64,000 nt of DNA from positions 62,001-126,000 of the forward strand of contig CAJSYQ010000004.1 of the NCBI GenBank assembly GCA_910574015.1, written 5' to 3'. The stretch comes from Eubacteriaceae bacterium (GTDB lineage: Bacteria > Bacillota > Clostridia > Lachnospirales > Lachnospiraceae). This document shows, in pieces, positions 36,969 through 46,983 of this stretch (positions within the stretch are counted from its first letter, which is position 1; each line of letters opens with the position of its first letter). A program made the position numbers and the translations under genes. Below the pieces are notes generated by a model. It was not told where the DNA came from and ran no database searches. It worked only from the letters and a program-made list of their open reading frames with translations.

Positions 36969-37199
36969 ATGCGTCAGATGGAATTTAAAATGGAGCGGGA
37001 GAACCTTGTGAGAGAGGGGGACGAGGTAACGGTAACCGAAGGGGTTCTGCCCAGCGCCTACTATTATACGATCAATCCGGCGGTGGCGATGTCGGGAAAT
37101 TATGTGTTCCGGGAGAGACTGCGTTCGGATCATGGCATTGTCCGGGAGATCAAGCACAACGAAAAGGGATATTATGTCGTTGTGGAATTCGATGAATAG
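36969..37199 (+). CDS. Small uncharacterised protein
   Basis: 76 residues, probable start ATG at 36969, seven bases after GAGGGGG; an in-frame ATG at 36963 is too close to it. Predicted beta-strand protein (EVTVTEGVLPSAYYYTI, GYYVVVEFDE) with no known motif. Lies between truA and the aminopeptidase gene in the same direction, so probably one transcript. Function unknown. Confidence 0.6.
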   Translation: MRQMEFKMERENLVREGDEVTVTEGVLPSAYYYTINPAVAMSGNYVFRERLRSDHGIVREIKHNEKGYYVVVEFDE

Positions 37200-37231
37200 A
37201 TGAAAAGAAGAAATAGGAAAGGAAACCAGGT

Positions 37232-38617
37232 ATGGAACGTAAAAATGTATGGAAAGAGTACACGAAAAAGGAATTGAAGGAACTGGAGAGGCTGAATAAG
37301 GACTACCGGGGGTTTCTGGATGCCGGAAAGACCGAGCGGGAATGTGCCCTGGAGTCAGTGAAGATGGCGGAGAAGGCAGGATACCGGAACCTGAAGGAGA
37401 TCATCTCCTCCGGCGGCAGCCTGCAGGCGGGAGATAAAGTATATGCGGTAAATATGAAGAAATCCGTTGTTCTTTTTCAGATTGGGAGACAGCCTTTGGA
37501 GAAGGGTATGGCGATATTGGGCGCTCACATAGATTCGCCCCGGATGGACATCAAGCAGAACCCGCTGTACGAGGATACCGAGCTTGCCTATCTCGATACC
37601 CATTACTATGGCGGCATTAAGAAATACCAGTGGGTTACGCTGCCGCTGGCGATCCATGGGGTATTTGTCAAAAAAAACGGAGAGGTGACAGAGGTATGTA
37701 TCGGTGAGGATGAGAAAGACCCCGTATTCTGTGTAACGGACCTTCTGATCCATCTGGCTCATGAGAGGATGGAGAAAAAGGCCGATAAGGTTATCGAGGG
37801 CGAGGAGCTAGATATCCTTTTTGGCAGCCAGCCCCTGAAGGGGGCAGAAAAGGATGCCGTTATGGCAAATGTGCTGCAGATCCTGAAGGACCGGTATGAG
37901 GTGGAGGAAGAGGATTTCCTATCTGCGGAGCTGGAGGTTGTGCCGGCGGGAAGGGCCAGGGAATCGGGCATCGATGCCAGTATGATCATGGCCTACGGGC
38001 AGGACGACAGAGTCTGTGCCTATACGTCCCTGGCGGCGATGCTGGAAGTGGAAGATACGGAGTATACCACATGCTGCCTGCTGGTGGACAAAGAGGAGAT
38101 CGGCAGTGTGGGAGCCACGGGGATGCAGTCGAATTTCTTTGAGAATATGGTGGCCGAGCTGTTAGAGTGTCTGGGACAGTATTCTGAACTGGCGCTGCGC
38201 CGCTGTCTGATGAATTCTAAGATGCTTTCTTCCGATGTGAGTGCGGCCTATGATCCCACGTATGCTGCCGCGTATGAGAAGAAAAATGCGGCCTATTTTG
38301 GCCGGGGCATGGTTTTTAATAAATTTACCGGATCCCGGGGGAAATCCGGCAGCAATGATGCAAACGCTGAATTTATGGCACAGATCCGCGGCATTCTGGA
38401 ACATGCCGGCGTGGCGTACCAGACCGCAGAGCTGGGTAAGGTAGACATCGGCGGCGGCGGTACCATCGCTTATATTATGGCACTCTATGGCATGGACGTC
38501 ATTGACTGCGGCGTGGCGGTGCTGAATATGCATGCGCCCTGGGAGATCACAAGCAAGGCGGATGTGTATGAGGTGAAGAAGGGGTACGTTGTATTTCTGG
38601 AAAAGATATTCGGGTAG
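37232..38617 (+). CDS. M18-family metalloaminopeptidase
   Basis: 461-residue cytoplasmic zinc aminopeptidase of family M18. Metal and catalytic regions: GAHIDSPRMD, DKEEIGSVGATG (the Glu pair) and the C-terminal His in VLNMHAPWEITSKADVYE. AGGAAA precedes the ATG. Family members remove N-terminal residues, often acidic or neutral, in peptide recycling. Exact specificity unknown. Confidence 0.92.
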   Translation: MERKNVWKEYTKKELKELERLNKDYRGFLDAGKTERECALESVKMAEKAGYRNLKEIISSGGSLQAGDKVYAVNMKKSVVLFQIGRQPLEKGMAILGAHIDSPRMDIKQNPLYEDTELAYLDTHYYGGIKKYQWVTLPLAIHGVFVKKNGEVTEVCIGEDEKDPVFCVTDLLIHLAHERMEKKADKVIEGEELDILFGSQPLKGAEKDAVMANVLQILKDRYEVEEEDFLSAELEVVPAGRARESGIDASMIMAYGQDDRVCAYTSLAAMLEVEDTEYTTCCLLVDKEEIGSVGATGMQSNFFENMVAELLECLGQYSELALRRCLMNSKMLSSDVSAAYDPTYAAAYEKKNAAYFGRGMVFNKFTGSRGKSGSNDANAEFMAQIRGILEHAGVAYQTAELGKVDIGGGGTIAYIMALYGMDVIDCGVAVLNMHAPWEITSKADVYEVKKGYVVFLEKIFG

Positions 38618-38641
38618 GATCGGATAAGAAGGTATGAGCGC

Positions 38642-40237
38642 ATGAGTGATAATATACGAAGGTTAAAGTGCGGCAGGGGATTGGTATGGGCGGTGCGGAT
38701 CTGTCTGCTGGCGGGAGCATTCCTTCTGCGGGCAGAGACACCATCTGCCGCCGAAACAGCGGCAAAGGCAAAAGCTCCTTTGGAGCAGCTGGAGAAAGCC
38801 ATGGTCTCCTCCTCTACTAAGAGGATTTGGTACCGGGCAGGAAAGAGCTCCTCAGCACAGGGGCGTTACTGGCGGGGGGCAAAGAAGCTTTCTGTCACTG
38901 CCTCCCGGCTGAAGATCAGAAAGAAGGGCTGGTATACCTTCCGGGTTATGAAAGCTTCCGGTAAGTACAGGGTTTTTACCCTGCGGTTAAAAAAGAAGAC
39001 ATATCCGGTATCGGTCAATACGCCGGTGAAACAGAAGGCTGGTCATTATCTTCTGGTGCCAAAGAGCAGCAGGACCCAGGCCCTGGGAACCAGGGGGGCT
39101 TCCCTTTTGGGAGGCTGTGGCACCGCGCTCCAGCCCAAAGGGCAGTCGGCTGCGGGAGTATGGCTTCTGGAGCCTGCGGGCGGCACCGCGTTCCGGCTGA
39201 AAAATTGCAACAGCGGCCTGTACCTCACCTGCCGGGAATCAAAGAAAAAGAGGCTGGTGACACAAAACAAAGGGAATCCATCCAACAGAGGGCAGCTGTA
39301 CCGATGCTATTCGGCTGGCGGTGCTTATTATTATATACGGAATGTGCTGACAGGGGAATATCTGAACGTGTCCGGCGGCAGCCTTAGCAGGGATCCGCGG
39401 CACAGCGGCAGAGCGTGGAAATTCCGGCTGTCAGAGACAGGCCGGCCCCAGTCCCGGTTTGCCGTGGAAGGAGAGACATACCCGGTTTCTCTTGTCTGCG
39501 GAAAGGCTTTTTCGCTGAAGGGATCCGTAACCTCTTTTTATACGATAAAGAGCCTGACCCTTCGGGTGGTGGATGGTCAGGGGAGGGTCTGCCTTCAGAA
39601 GACGGCAGCTCCGTGGGCATGCCGGTACGATCTGGCGGAGGCGGATGCCGCTATGACATTTGGCAGGCTGGCAGCCGGCAGCTATCTCTATCAGGTAGTG
39701 ATTCAGGATGTCACAGGGAGATCCGCCGTGGCTGTGAACCGGGCATTTGTTGTCTATGTGCCGGGAGGTGCCGTGGCCAGAACGCTGATATACAACAGTG
39801 ATGCCGTGGCAGCAGTGGGGCATCAGTCTGGGGGAAATGATCTGGAAAAGAAGGCGTGTGCCTCTTATGCCCTGGCGTACTGCAATGCCATACTGACCGG
39901 TACTGCCGTGAGTCCGCATACGTACTGGAGCAGTACTACAAATGTAGACTGTGTGTGGAGCAGGGGCGGTTATACTACAGGTTCGTACCACTCGGAGCAG
40001 GAAGTGCTGCAGGCGGCCTATGGACAGCTTCTGGCAAACAGACCCTGCATTCTTCATGTGACAGGGAAGACAGGAAACCAGCATTGGGTGACCCTGATTG
40101 GTTATCGGAATGTCACAACGGGAGTCCTGACTGCGGCGAATTTCATTGGCATTGATCCCTGGAGCGGGGAGACGGTAACCGTCTCCGACAGCTACCAGGT
40201 CAGAAATACATACCGGCTGGCATATAAGGGTTCCTGA
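38642..40237 (+). CDS. Secreted papain-like (C39-type) cysteine peptidase with ricin-like domain
   Basis: 531 residues. An N-terminal hydrophobic export segment (about 12-35) is followed by a basic beta segment (about 75-130), a ricin-type beta-trefoil-like region (about 130-265, for example YLTCRE and YLNVSG repeats), an Ig-like domain (about 270-380), and a C-terminal papain-like domain (about 395-531). Catalytic candidates: Cys in KKACASYAL, His in NQHWVTLIGY and Asp in GIDPWSGE. It looks like a surface peptidase that binds sugar. Substrate unknown. Ends at a strong terminator ahead of recA. Confidence 0.78.
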   Translation: MSDNIRRLKCGRGLVWAVRICLLAGAFLLRAETPSAAETAAKAKAPLEQLEKAMVSSSTKRIWYRAGKSSSAQGRYWRGAKKLSVTASRLKIRKKGWYTFRVMKASGKYRVFTLRLKKKTYPVSVNTPVKQKAGHYLLVPKSSRTQALGTRGASLLGGCGTALQPKGQSAAGVWLLEPAGGTAFRLKNCNSGLYLTCRESKKKRLVTQNKGNPSNRGQLYRCYSAGGAYYYIRNVLTGEYLNVSGGSLSRDPRHSGRAWKFRLSETGRPQSRFAVEGETYPVSLVCGKAFSLKGSVTSFYTIKSLTLRVVDGQGRVCLQKTAAPWACRYDLAEADAAMTFGRLAAGSYLYQVVIQDVTGRSAVAVNRAFVVYVPGGAVARTLIYNSDAVAAVGHQSGGNDLEKKACASYALAYCNAILTGTAVSPHTYWSSTTNVDCVWSRGGYTTGSYHSEQEVLQAAYGQLLANRPCILHVTGKTGNQHWVTLIGYRNVTTGVLTAANFIGIDPWSGETVTVSDSYQVRNTYRLAYKGS

Positions 40238-40260
40238 GCCCAGTGTCGCGGCACGCTGTA

Positions 40261-40298
40261 AAATCCGTCTGAACAACAATGGACAGACGGATTTTTCT
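40261..40298 (+). terminator. Terminator upstream of recA
   Basis: AAATCCGTCTG (40261-40271) and CAGACGGATTT (40284-40294) form an 11-bp stem ending in a T-run. Confidence 0.88.
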
Positions 40299-40364
40299 TA
40301 TATATAATTAGGGCGTGTCTGAAAACTCATTCCTGGCATCTGCACCCCCGTTCACAAATAATTG

Positions 40365-40393
40365 TTGACAAGAGAAATAATATAGTATACTAT
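40365..40393 (+). promoter_or_regulatory. recA: recA promoter
   Basis: TTGACA (40365-40370). Two overlapping -10 candidates: TATACT with a 15-nt spacer (40386-40391) or TACTAT with a 17-nt spacer (40388-40393). Confidence 0.75.
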
Positions 40394-40403
40394 AGATACA
40401 TGC

Positions 40404-40417
40404 AGAACATTAGTTCG
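40404..40417. promoter_or_regulatory. LexA (SOS) operator at recA
   Basis: GAAC-ATTA-GTTC (40405-40416) fits the Gram-positive LexA/DinR consensus GAAC-N4-GTTC, one flank extending to G. Placed just downstream of the -10 box, so LexA would block initiation. Confidence 0.85.
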
Positions 40418-40434
40418 AACAGGAGGAGATAAGA

Positions 40435-41541
40435 ATGGAAAAGGATCAGAATAAATTGAAAGCACTGGAGTCTGCCATTACACAGATTGAGAAGGCATAT
40501 GGGCAGGGATCTATTATGAAACTGGGGGATACGACACGTATGAAGGTGGAAGCGGTGCCGACAGGTTCCCTGAGCCTTGATATAGCCCTGGGAGTGGGAG
40601 GGATCCCCAAGGGACGTATTGTGGAGATTTATGGGCCGGAGTCCAGCGGTAAGACCACGGTGGCACTGCACATGGTAGCGGAGGTACAGAAGAAGGGCGG
40701 AATCGCAGGCTTTATTGATGCCGAGCACGCACTGGATCCGGTCTATGCCAGAAATATCGGCGTGGATATCGATGAATTGTACATCTCTCAGCCGGACAGC
40801 GGGGAGCAGGCCATGGAGATCACGGAGACTATGGTGCGTTCTGGAGCGGTGGATATCGTTATCGTGGATTCGGTGGCAGCCCTGGTGCCGAAGGCAGAGA
40901 TTGACGGGGATATGGGGGACTCCCATGTGGGACTGCAGGCACGTCTTATGAGCCAGGCGCTGAGGAAACTCACTTCGGTGATCAATAAGTCAAATTGTAC
41001 TGTGATCTTTATTAACCAGCTTCGGGAGAAGATCGGGGTTATGTTTGGAAATCCAGAGACTACCACCGGCGGCCGTGCCCTGAAGTTCTATGCTTCGGTC
41101 CGTCTGGATGTAAGGAAAGTAGAGACATTGTCGCAGGCCGGGGAGAAGGTGGGGAACCACGTCCGGGTCAAGGTTGTGAAAAACAAGGTGGCGCCGCCGT
41201 TCCAGGAGGCGGAGTTTGATATTATGTTCGGCAGGGGGATCTCCCGTGAGGGGGACGTACTGGATCTTGCGGCCAAGAATGATATTATAATGAAGAGCGG
41301 GGCATGGTATTCCTATAATGGAGAGCGGATCGGACAGGGGCGTGAGAACGCCAAGAAGTATCTGTCAGAGCATCCCGCCATATTTGATGAAGTGGATCTC
41401 GCCGTCCGGGCCAGGCTGATGACGGGAGACGAGGAGCAGCCAGAGGAGACAGGAAAGGCCGATGCCGGGAAAAAAGCCGGGACGGCAGCAGAGACAAAGG
41501 AGAAAAAGACGACGGCGAAGAAGGCGGCCAAAGGCGAATAA
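40435..41541 (+). CDS. recA: Recombinase RecA
   Basis: Strand-exchange protein of homologous recombination and co-protease for LexA. 368 residues. Walker [10 protein letters not shown], the MAW-like region, L2 loop segment [15 protein letters not shown] and the C-terminal domain are all present. The last 40 residues are a Lys/Ala/Glu-rich tail. AGGAGG precedes the ATG. Regulated by the LexA box just upstream. recX follows two bases after the stop. Confidence 0.98.
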   Translation: MEKDQNKLKALESAITQIEKAYGQGSIMKLGDTTRMKVEAVPTGSLSLDIALGVGGIPKGRIVEIYGPESSGKTTVALHMVAEVQKKGGIAGFIDAEHALDPVYARNIGVDIDELYISQPDSGEQAMEITETMVRSGAVDIVIVDSVAALVPKAEIDGDMGDSHVGLQARLMSQALRKLTSVINKSNCTVIFINQLREKIGVMFGNPETTTGGRALKFYASVRLDVRKVETLSQAGEKVGNHVRVKVVKNKVAPPFQEAEFDIMFGRGISREGDVLDLAAKNDIIMKSGAWYSYNGERIGQGRENAKKYLSEHPAIFDEVDLAVRARLMTGDEEQPEETGKADAGKKAGTAAETKEKKTTAKKAAKGE

Positions 41542-41542
41542 A

Positions 41543-42082
41543 ATGAGTGATGAAGGACATATACTGGCATGGCGGAATCTGGAGGAGGATTCCGCCGGTT
41601 TTATAGAGGGGCATGGGGATGAGGAATGCAGGAAGGCGGCCGCTAAGGCCATGAGCCTTCTTCTGCAGCAGGACAGAACGAAGAAAAATCTCATGGACCG
41701 GCTGTACCGCGGGGGATTTTCGGAGAGGGCATCGGAATATGCGCTTCAATATGTAATGCATTTCGGCTATGTGGATGATCTGCGCTATGCACAGAATTAC
41801 ATTTCCTGCCATAAAGGGCACCGCAGCCAGAAGGAGCTGCGCTATAAGCTGCTGGAACGGGGCGTGCCGCAGGAGATTATCTCTGAGGCATTTCTGGGAT
41901 ACGAAGAAGAGGAGGAACGGGATGCGCTGAGAAAGGTATTGGGGAAGCGTTTGAAAGGAAGGCATCTTTCCGGCCTGGATTACCCGGCGCGGGAGAAGAT
42001 CACGGCGTATCTGGTCCGTAAGGGATATCCTCTGTCGAAGGTCCGGGCCGTTATGAGGGAATGGACGGAGGAGGAAGTATAG
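41543..42082 (+). CDS. recX: Regulatory protein RecX
   Basis: 179-residue RecA modulator made of three-helix repeats: MDRLYRGGFSERASEYALQYV, FGYVDDLRYAQNYI and KELRYKLLERGVPQEII segments match the family. The start is the ATG at 41543, one base beyond the recA stop; a longer frame that begins within recA reads a run of arginines and is out of family. Expressed with recA under LexA control, as in other Firmicutes. Confidence 0.9.
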   Translation: MSDEGHILAWRNLEEDSAGFIEGHGDEECRKAAAKAMSLLLQQDRTKKNLMDRLYRGGFSERASEYALQYVMHFGYVDDLRYAQNYISCHKGHRSQKELRYKLLERGVPQEIISEAFLGYEEEEERDALRKVLGKRLKGRHLSGLDYPAREKITAYLVRKGYPLSKVRAVMREWTEEEV

Positions 42083-42127
42083 CGGCAGACCGTATAACGG
42101 CACATAACGACAAACTGTAAAAAAAAG

Positions 42128-42156
42128 TTGCCTTTTCTCATGCTCTTGTGTATAAT
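42128..42156 (+). promoter_or_regulatory. glmM promoter
   Basis: TTGCCT (42128-42133), 17 nt, TATAAT (42151-42156). The leader of about 70 nt to the ATG at 42234 forms small hairpins but no riboswitch I recognise. Confidence 0.75.
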
Positions 42157-42233
42157 GTAGTACATATGGAGTTTTGGGCGTGTCTGCCCATGGGAGATTG
42201 TTTGCCGGTTCCTCCGGCGGAATGGAGAATATT

Positions 42234-43580
42234 ATGAAATACTTTGGGACGGATGGATTCCGCGGTGAGGCGAATGTATCGCTGACGGTGGAACATGCTT
42301 ACAAAGTGGGACGTTTTCTGGGATGGTATTTTCAGAAAGAGGATCATAATGTCAGGATCGTCATCGGGAAGGATACGAGACTGTCTGGTTATATGTTCGA
42401 GACAGCGCTTGCATCGGGGCTGACAGCCAGCGGGGCGGATGTCTATGAGCTGCATGTGACCACGACCCCCAGTGTGTCATATCTCATCAGGGAAGAGAAG
42501 TTTGACTGCGGGATCATGATCAGTGCCAGCCACAATCCCTATTTTGATAATGGGATCAAGGTGATCAACGGTGAGGGACACAAGCTTGCGCCGGAAGTAG
42601 AAGAACAGATTGAGAGATACATTGATGGAGAGACAGAGGAACTCCCGCTGGCCAAAAGGGAGAAAATCGGCCGCTGCATTGATTATGTCAGGGGAAGGGA
42701 GAAATATATTTCCTATCTTAAGAGCGTTGTGCAGCAGCGATTTGATGGAAAGACCATTGCGCTGGATCTGGCCAACGGCTCCGCCTCCGCTCTGGCAAAA
42801 GATATATTTGAAGATCTGGGAGCCCAGGTTATAGTCCGGTTTGACCAGCCCAACGGGACAAATATCAACAGGGAATGCGGTTCTACTCATATTGAGACAT
42901 TACAGGGGCTGGTATATGATACGGGAGCGGATGTGGGATTTGCCTTTGACGGGGATGCCGACCGGTGTCTTGCCGTAGATGAAGACGGCAAAGTGGTGGA
43001 CGGTGACCACATTCTGTACCTCTGCGGCAGATATCTGAAAGAACAGGGAAAACTCCATAAGGACACGGTTGTCACCACAGTCATGTCCAATATGGGATTA
43101 TATAAAGCCTTTGATAAGCTGGGGATCCGCTATGAACAGACGGCTGTCGGGGATAAATATGTCTGTGAAAATATGATGCAGAATGATTATTCCATTGGCG
43201 GTGAGCAGTCAGGGCACATTATTTTTAAAGAACATGCAGTGACCGGGGACGGTATCCTGACCGCCCTGATGATCATGGAAGCCTATCTGAGTTACGGGAA
43301 ACCTTTGTCCATGCTGACAAAAGATCTGGTCATCTATCCACAGCTTCTGGTAAATGTAAAGGTGAAGGATAAACTGGCAGCAAGAGAGGATGAAGACGTG
43401 AAAAGGGCGGAGAGAGAGGTTATGGAAGCTCTTGGAGACGCCGGACGCCTGCTTCTGAGGGAGAGTGGCACTGAGCCGCTGATCCGGGTGATGGTAGAGG
43501 CAGAAAGCGATGAGTTATGTAGGAAAAATGTGGATCGTATCGTTCAGGTGCTGAAGGATAAAGGACACGCTGCAGAATAA
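42234..43580 (+). CDS. glmM: Phosphoglucosamine mutase
   Basis: Interconverts glucosamine-6-phosphate and glucosamine-1-phosphate for peptidoglycan precursor synthesis. 448 residues, standard length, from the ATG at 42234 (GGAGA five bases upstream). MKYFGTDGFRG opens the protein. The active serine loop is GIMISASHNP, the metal loop DGDADRC, the sugar-binding loop GGEQSGHI, and the phosphate-binding loop LRESGTEPLIRVM. Followed by tig after 10 bases. Confidence 0.97.
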   Translation: MKYFGTDGFRGEANVSLTVEHAYKVGRFLGWYFQKEDHNVRIVIGKDTRLSGYMFETALASGLTASGADVYELHVTTTPSVSYLIREEKFDCGIMISASHNPYFDNGIKVINGEGHKLAPEVEEQIERYIDGETEELPLAKREKIGRCIDYVRGREKYISYLKSVVQQRFDGKTIALDLANGSASALAKDIFEDLGAQVIVRFDQPNGTNINRECGSTHIETLQGLVYDTGADVGFAFDGDADRCLAVDEDGKVVDGDHILYLCGRYLKEQGKLHKDTVVTTVMSNMGLYKAFDKLGIRYEQTAVGDKYVCENMMQNDYSIGGEQSGHIIFKEHAVTGDGILTALMIMEAYLSYGKPLSMLTKDLVIYPQLLVNVKVKDKLAAREDEDVKRAEREVMEALGDAGRLLLRESGTEPLIRVMVEAESDELCRKNVDRIVQVLKDKGHAAE

Positions 43581-43590
43581 GGAGGATAAT

Positions 43591-44904
43591 ATGAGTTACA
43601 CAGTAGAAAATTTAGAGAAAAGTATGGCAAAGATCACGATTACTGTAAGTGCAGAGGAATTTGAAACAGCGATGGTGAAATCTTACAATAAGAATAAGAA
43701 GAGTATCAGCATTCAGGGTTTTCGCCGCGGTAAGGCGCCCCGCAAGATGATTGAGAAGATGTATGGCCCGGAGATCTTCTATGAGGATGCGGCTAATTTT
43801 GCCATTCCAGACGCCTATGAAGAGGCATCTAAGGAATGTGACCTGGAGATTGTTTCCAGACCGGAGATTGATGTTGTTGAGATTGGAAACGGGAAGGATT
43901 TTGTTTTTACAGCGACAGTGGCTGTAAGACCTGAGGTTACCCTTGGTGAGTACAAGGGTCTGGAAGTGGAGAAAAAGGAAGTCAAGATCCTTGCGGCAGA
44001 TGTCAACGCAGAGCTGGAGCGTATCCGTGAGCAGAACAGCCGTATGATAACCATTGAGGACAGAGGGATTGAGAAGGATGATACGGCGGTTATCGACTTT
44101 GAGGGATTTGTAGACGGCGAACCGTTCCAGGGCGGAAAAGGGGAGGATTACTCACTGGTGATCGGCAGTCATTCCTTTATCGACAATTTTGAAGATCAGC
44201 TGATCGGGAAGAAGACTGGTGATGAGACAGAAGTCAATGTGACATTCCCAGAAGATTATCATCAGGAATCCCTGCAGGGCAAACCAGCTCTTTTTCAGGT
44301 TACGATCAAGGCTGTCAGGAGAAAAGAGCTTCCAGAGCTGGATGATGAATTCGCCAGCGAGGTATCCGAATTTGAGACACTGAAGGAGTATAAGGCCAGC
44401 ATTAAGAAAACCCTTACAGAGCGAAAGAAAGAAGAAGTAAAGAGAGAGAAAGAGACTGCCGTTGTGGAGAAAGCGGTGGAAAATGCATCTATCGAAATAC
44501 CGGAGCCCATGATTGACGAGCATGTGCGTCAGATGGTTCAGGAATTTGCCGGACGGATCCAGCAGCAGGGGCTGAATATTGAACAGTATATGCAGATGAC
44601 TGGTATGACGCCAGACGCCCTGATGACACAGATGAGACCAGAGGCAGAGAAACGCATTAAGACAAGACTCACCTTGGAGGAGATCGTAAAGGCGGAGAAT
44701 ATCGAAGCGACAGAAAAAGATATCGAGGATGAGATCCAGAATATCGCATCCATGTACGGCATGGAGATTGACAAGCTCAAAGAGGCAATGGGCGACGATG
44801 AGAGACAGCAGGTGGCAGAAGATATGGCTGTCCAGAAGGCGGTTGAATTTATTGCAGAGAATGCGTCAGAGGTAGAAACGGCAGAAGAAAAAGCAGAAGA
44901 ATAG
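43591..44904 (+). CDS. tig: Trigger factor
   Basis: Ribosome-bound folding chaperone with peptidyl-prolyl isomerase activity, 437 residues. The ribosome-binding signature is [17 protein letters not shown]; the FKBP-type domain follows ([20 protein letters not shown]), then the long helical chaperone arms. AAGGAGG precedes the ATG. Lies directly ahead of clpP-clpX, the common order in bacteria. Confidence 0.97.
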   Translation: MSYTVENLEKSMAKITITVSAEEFETAMVKSYNKNKKSISIQGFRRGKAPRKMIEKMYGPEIFYEDAANFAIPDAYEEASKECDLEIVSRPEIDVVEIGNGKDFVFTATVAVRPEVTLGEYKGLEVEKKEVKILAADVNAELERIREQNSRMITIEDRGIEKDDTAVIDFEGFVDGEPFQGGKGEDYSLVIGSHSFIDNFEDQLIGKKTGDETEVNVTFPEDYHQESLQGKPALFQVTIKAVRRKELPELDDEFASEVSEFETLKEYKASIKKTLTERKKEEVKREKETAVVEKAVENASIEIPEPMIDEHVRQMVQEFAGRIQQQGLNIEQYMQMTGMTPDALMTQMRPEAEKRIKTRLTLEEIVKAENIEATEKDIEDEIQNIASMYGMEIDKLKEAMGDDERQQVAEDMAVQKAVEFIAENASEVETAEEKAEE

Positions 44905-44938
44905 GAAAAGTCATTTAATAGATGTGGAGGCGTGGCAG

Positions 44939-45553
44939 ATGGCATTAGTACCTTACGTCATTGAGCAGACCAGCCGCGGCGGCGAGCGCTCATATGACAT
45001 TTATTCAAGATTATTAAAGGAACGTATCATTTTTCTCTCAGATGAGGTGAATGATCAGACGGCAAGTCTTGTAGTGGCGCAGCTTTTGTTCCTGGAATCC
45101 GAAGACCCCAAGAAAGATATCCAGCTGTATATCAACAGTCCAGGTGGATCGGTGACAGCGGGCATGGCAATCTACGACACGATGAATTATGTAAAATGTG
45201 ATGTATCCACGATATGTATCGGTCTGGCGGCAAGCATGGGAGCCTTTCTTCTCTCCAGCGGTGCAAAGGGCAAGCGTTTCGCACTTCCCAATGCCGAGGT
45301 GATGATCCACCAGCCATCCGGCGGTGCAAAGGGACAGGCTACGGAGATTCAGATCGTGGCAGAAAATATTTTGAAGACTAAGAAAAAGCTGAATGAAATT
45401 CTGGCGGCGAATACGGGACAGTCGGTGGAGAAGATCGCGCAGGATACAGAGCGGGATAACTTCATGAGTGCCGATGAGGCGAAGGAGTACGGCCTTGTGG
45501 ACGCTATTGTGCTGAACCGTAAGGATACAAGTGAAGAGAAGACAGAGGAGTAA
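44939..45553 (+). CDS. clpP: ATP-dependent Clp protease proteolytic subunit
   Basis: 204-residue serine peptidase forming the ClpXP/ClpAP proteolytic barrel. Start ATG at 44939 after GGAGG gives [15 protein letters not shown]. The catalytic Ser is in AASMGAFLL and His in MIHQPSGG. No CtsR heptad repeat is visible upstream, in line with transcription from the tig side. Confidence 0.97.
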   Translation: MALVPYVIEQTSRGGERSYDIYSRLLKERIIFLSDEVNDQTASLVVAQLLFLESEDPKKDIQLYINSPGGSVTAGMAIYDTMNYVKCDVSTICIGLAASMGAFLLSSGAKGKRFALPNAEVMIHQPSGGAKGQATEIQIVAENILKTKKKLNEILAANTGQSVEKIAQDTERDNFMSADEAKEYGLVDAIVLNRKDTSEEKTEE

Positions 45554-45576
45554 GAAAGCTGTCTTGTGATAGGGAG

Positions 45577-45604
45577 AATGGTGCCGGAATGTACTGGTAC
45601 CATT
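45577..45604 (+). other. Hairpin between clpP and clpX
   Basis: AATGGTGCC and GGTACCATT pair (one G-T) around a 10-nt loop, followed by TTGCC rather than a true T-run. It could attenuate or stabilise the transcript between clpP and clpX. Weak evidence. Confidence 0.3.
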
Positions 45605-45649
45605 TTGCCATATGTCTGGATAAGATGAATTTTATGACTGGAGGCTGAC

Positions 45650-46957
45650 ATGGCAGGAAAGAATAGTGACAATATGTCGCGGCTGCGCTGCTCGTTCTGC
45701 GGCAGGACAGAGCAGCAGGTGCGCAAACTCATCGCAGGGCCGAACGGAGTTTATATTTGTGATGAATGTGTGGATCTGTGTGATGAGATTCTGGAGGAGG
45801 AATATCAGGAGAATTATGAGGAGAAGGACGAGGAGGAGATCAACCTTCTCAAGCCCCGCGAGATCAAACAGTTTTTGGATGAATATGTAGTGGGACAGGA
45901 GGATGCGAAACGGGCTCTCTCCGTAGCAGTATATAACCATTATAAGAGAATTAAGGCGGGCAGGGACATGAATGTGGAACTGCAGAAAAGCAATATCCTG
46001 ATGGTGGGACCTACGGGTTCCGGAAAGACGTATCTGGCACAGACTCTGGCGAAGATCCTGAATGTGCCTTTTGCCATTGCGGATGCCACGACTTTGACAG
46101 AGGCCGGTTATGTAGGCGAGGACGTGGAAAATATCCTGTTGAAGATCATACAGGCGGCAGATTATGATATCGCCCGTGCGGAGCACGGTATTATTTACCT
46201 GGATGAGATTGACAAGATCACGAAGAAAGCCGAAAATGTCTCTATCACCCGGGACGTGTCTGGTGAAGGAGTACAGCAGGCTCTGCTGAAGATTTTGGAG
46301 GGGACGGAGGCGAGTGTTCCCCCCCAGGGCGGCAGAAAACATCCGCAGCAGGAATTTTTCCATATCGATACTACCAATATATTATTTATCTGCGGCGGTG
46401 CCTTTGACGGACTGGATAAGATCATCAGCTCCCGCATTGACAAGAAATCCATCGGATTCGGCGCGGATATTGCCGATCCCACGCAGCAGAATGTGGGGGA
46501 ACTGTTTAAACAGGCCCTTCCCCAGGACTTTGTGAAATTCGGACTGATACCGGAGTTTATCGGGAGGGTTCCCATGACGGTATCGCTGGATCTGCTGGAT
46601 GAAGAGGCGCTGAAGGAAATACTGGTGCGGCCGAAAAACGCCATTACCAAGCAGTACCAGAAGCTGCTGGAGCTGGATGGAGTGAAGCTGTCCTTTGAAG
46701 ATGAGGCACTGGGCGCGGTGGCGCGTCTCTCCACAGAGAGAAAGACCGGAGCCAGAGGGCTGCGGGCGATACTGGAGAGCAGCATGCTGGATTATATGTT
46801 CGACCTGCCCTCACGGGATGATGTGTCAGAATGCGTCATAACAAGGGGAGTGATCGAGGGGGATGGCGTTCCGCGCCTTATGGGGCCGGGCGGCAATGTC
46901 CTTTTGGAGGATCCAGGACTGGACGGGACCGGGCAGGCATCGGAAGAGAGTGCATAG
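45650..46957 (+). CDS. clpX: ATP-dependent Clp protease ATP-binding subunit ClpX
   Basis: 435-residue AAA+ unfoldase that feeds ClpP. N-terminal zinc-binding domain (CSFCGRTE then CDECVDLC), Walker A GPTGSGKT, Walker B YLDEIDK, the pore loop GYVGEDVE, and the ClpP-docking loop in the IGFGADI region. GGAGG precedes the ATG. 26 nt upstream of lon. Confidence 0.98.
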   Translation: MAGKNSDNMSRLRCSFCGRTEQQVRKLIAGPNGVYICDECVDLCDEILEEEYQENYEEKDEEEINLLKPREIKQFLDEYVVGQEDAKRALSVAVYNHYKRIKAGRDMNVELQKSNILMVGPTGSGKTYLAQTLAKILNVPFAIADATTLTEAGYVGEDVENILLKIIQAADYDIARAEHGIIYLDEIDKITKKAENVSITRDVSGEGVQQALLKILEGTEASVPPQGGRKHPQQEFFHIDTTNILFICGGAFDGLDKIISSRIDKKSIGFGADIADPTQQNVGELFKQALPQDFVKFGLIPEFIGRVPMTVSLDLLDEEALKEILVRPKNAITKQYQKLLELDGVKLSFEDEALGAVARLSTERKTGARGLRAILESSMLDYMFDLPSRDDVSECVITRGVIEGDGVPRLMGPGGNVLLEDPGLDGTGQASEESA

Positions 46958-46983
46958 ACGGAAAGACAAATATGGAGGATAAC

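Noticed and set aside
42157-42233. Possible riboswitch upstream of glmM
   Set aside because: The leader is about 70 nt with small hairpins and none of the conserved glmS ribozyme core I would expect.
44905-45649. CtsR or CIRCE heat-shock operators at the clpP and clpX genes
   Set aside because: No GGTCAAA heptads or CIRCE inverted repeat seen in the spacers.
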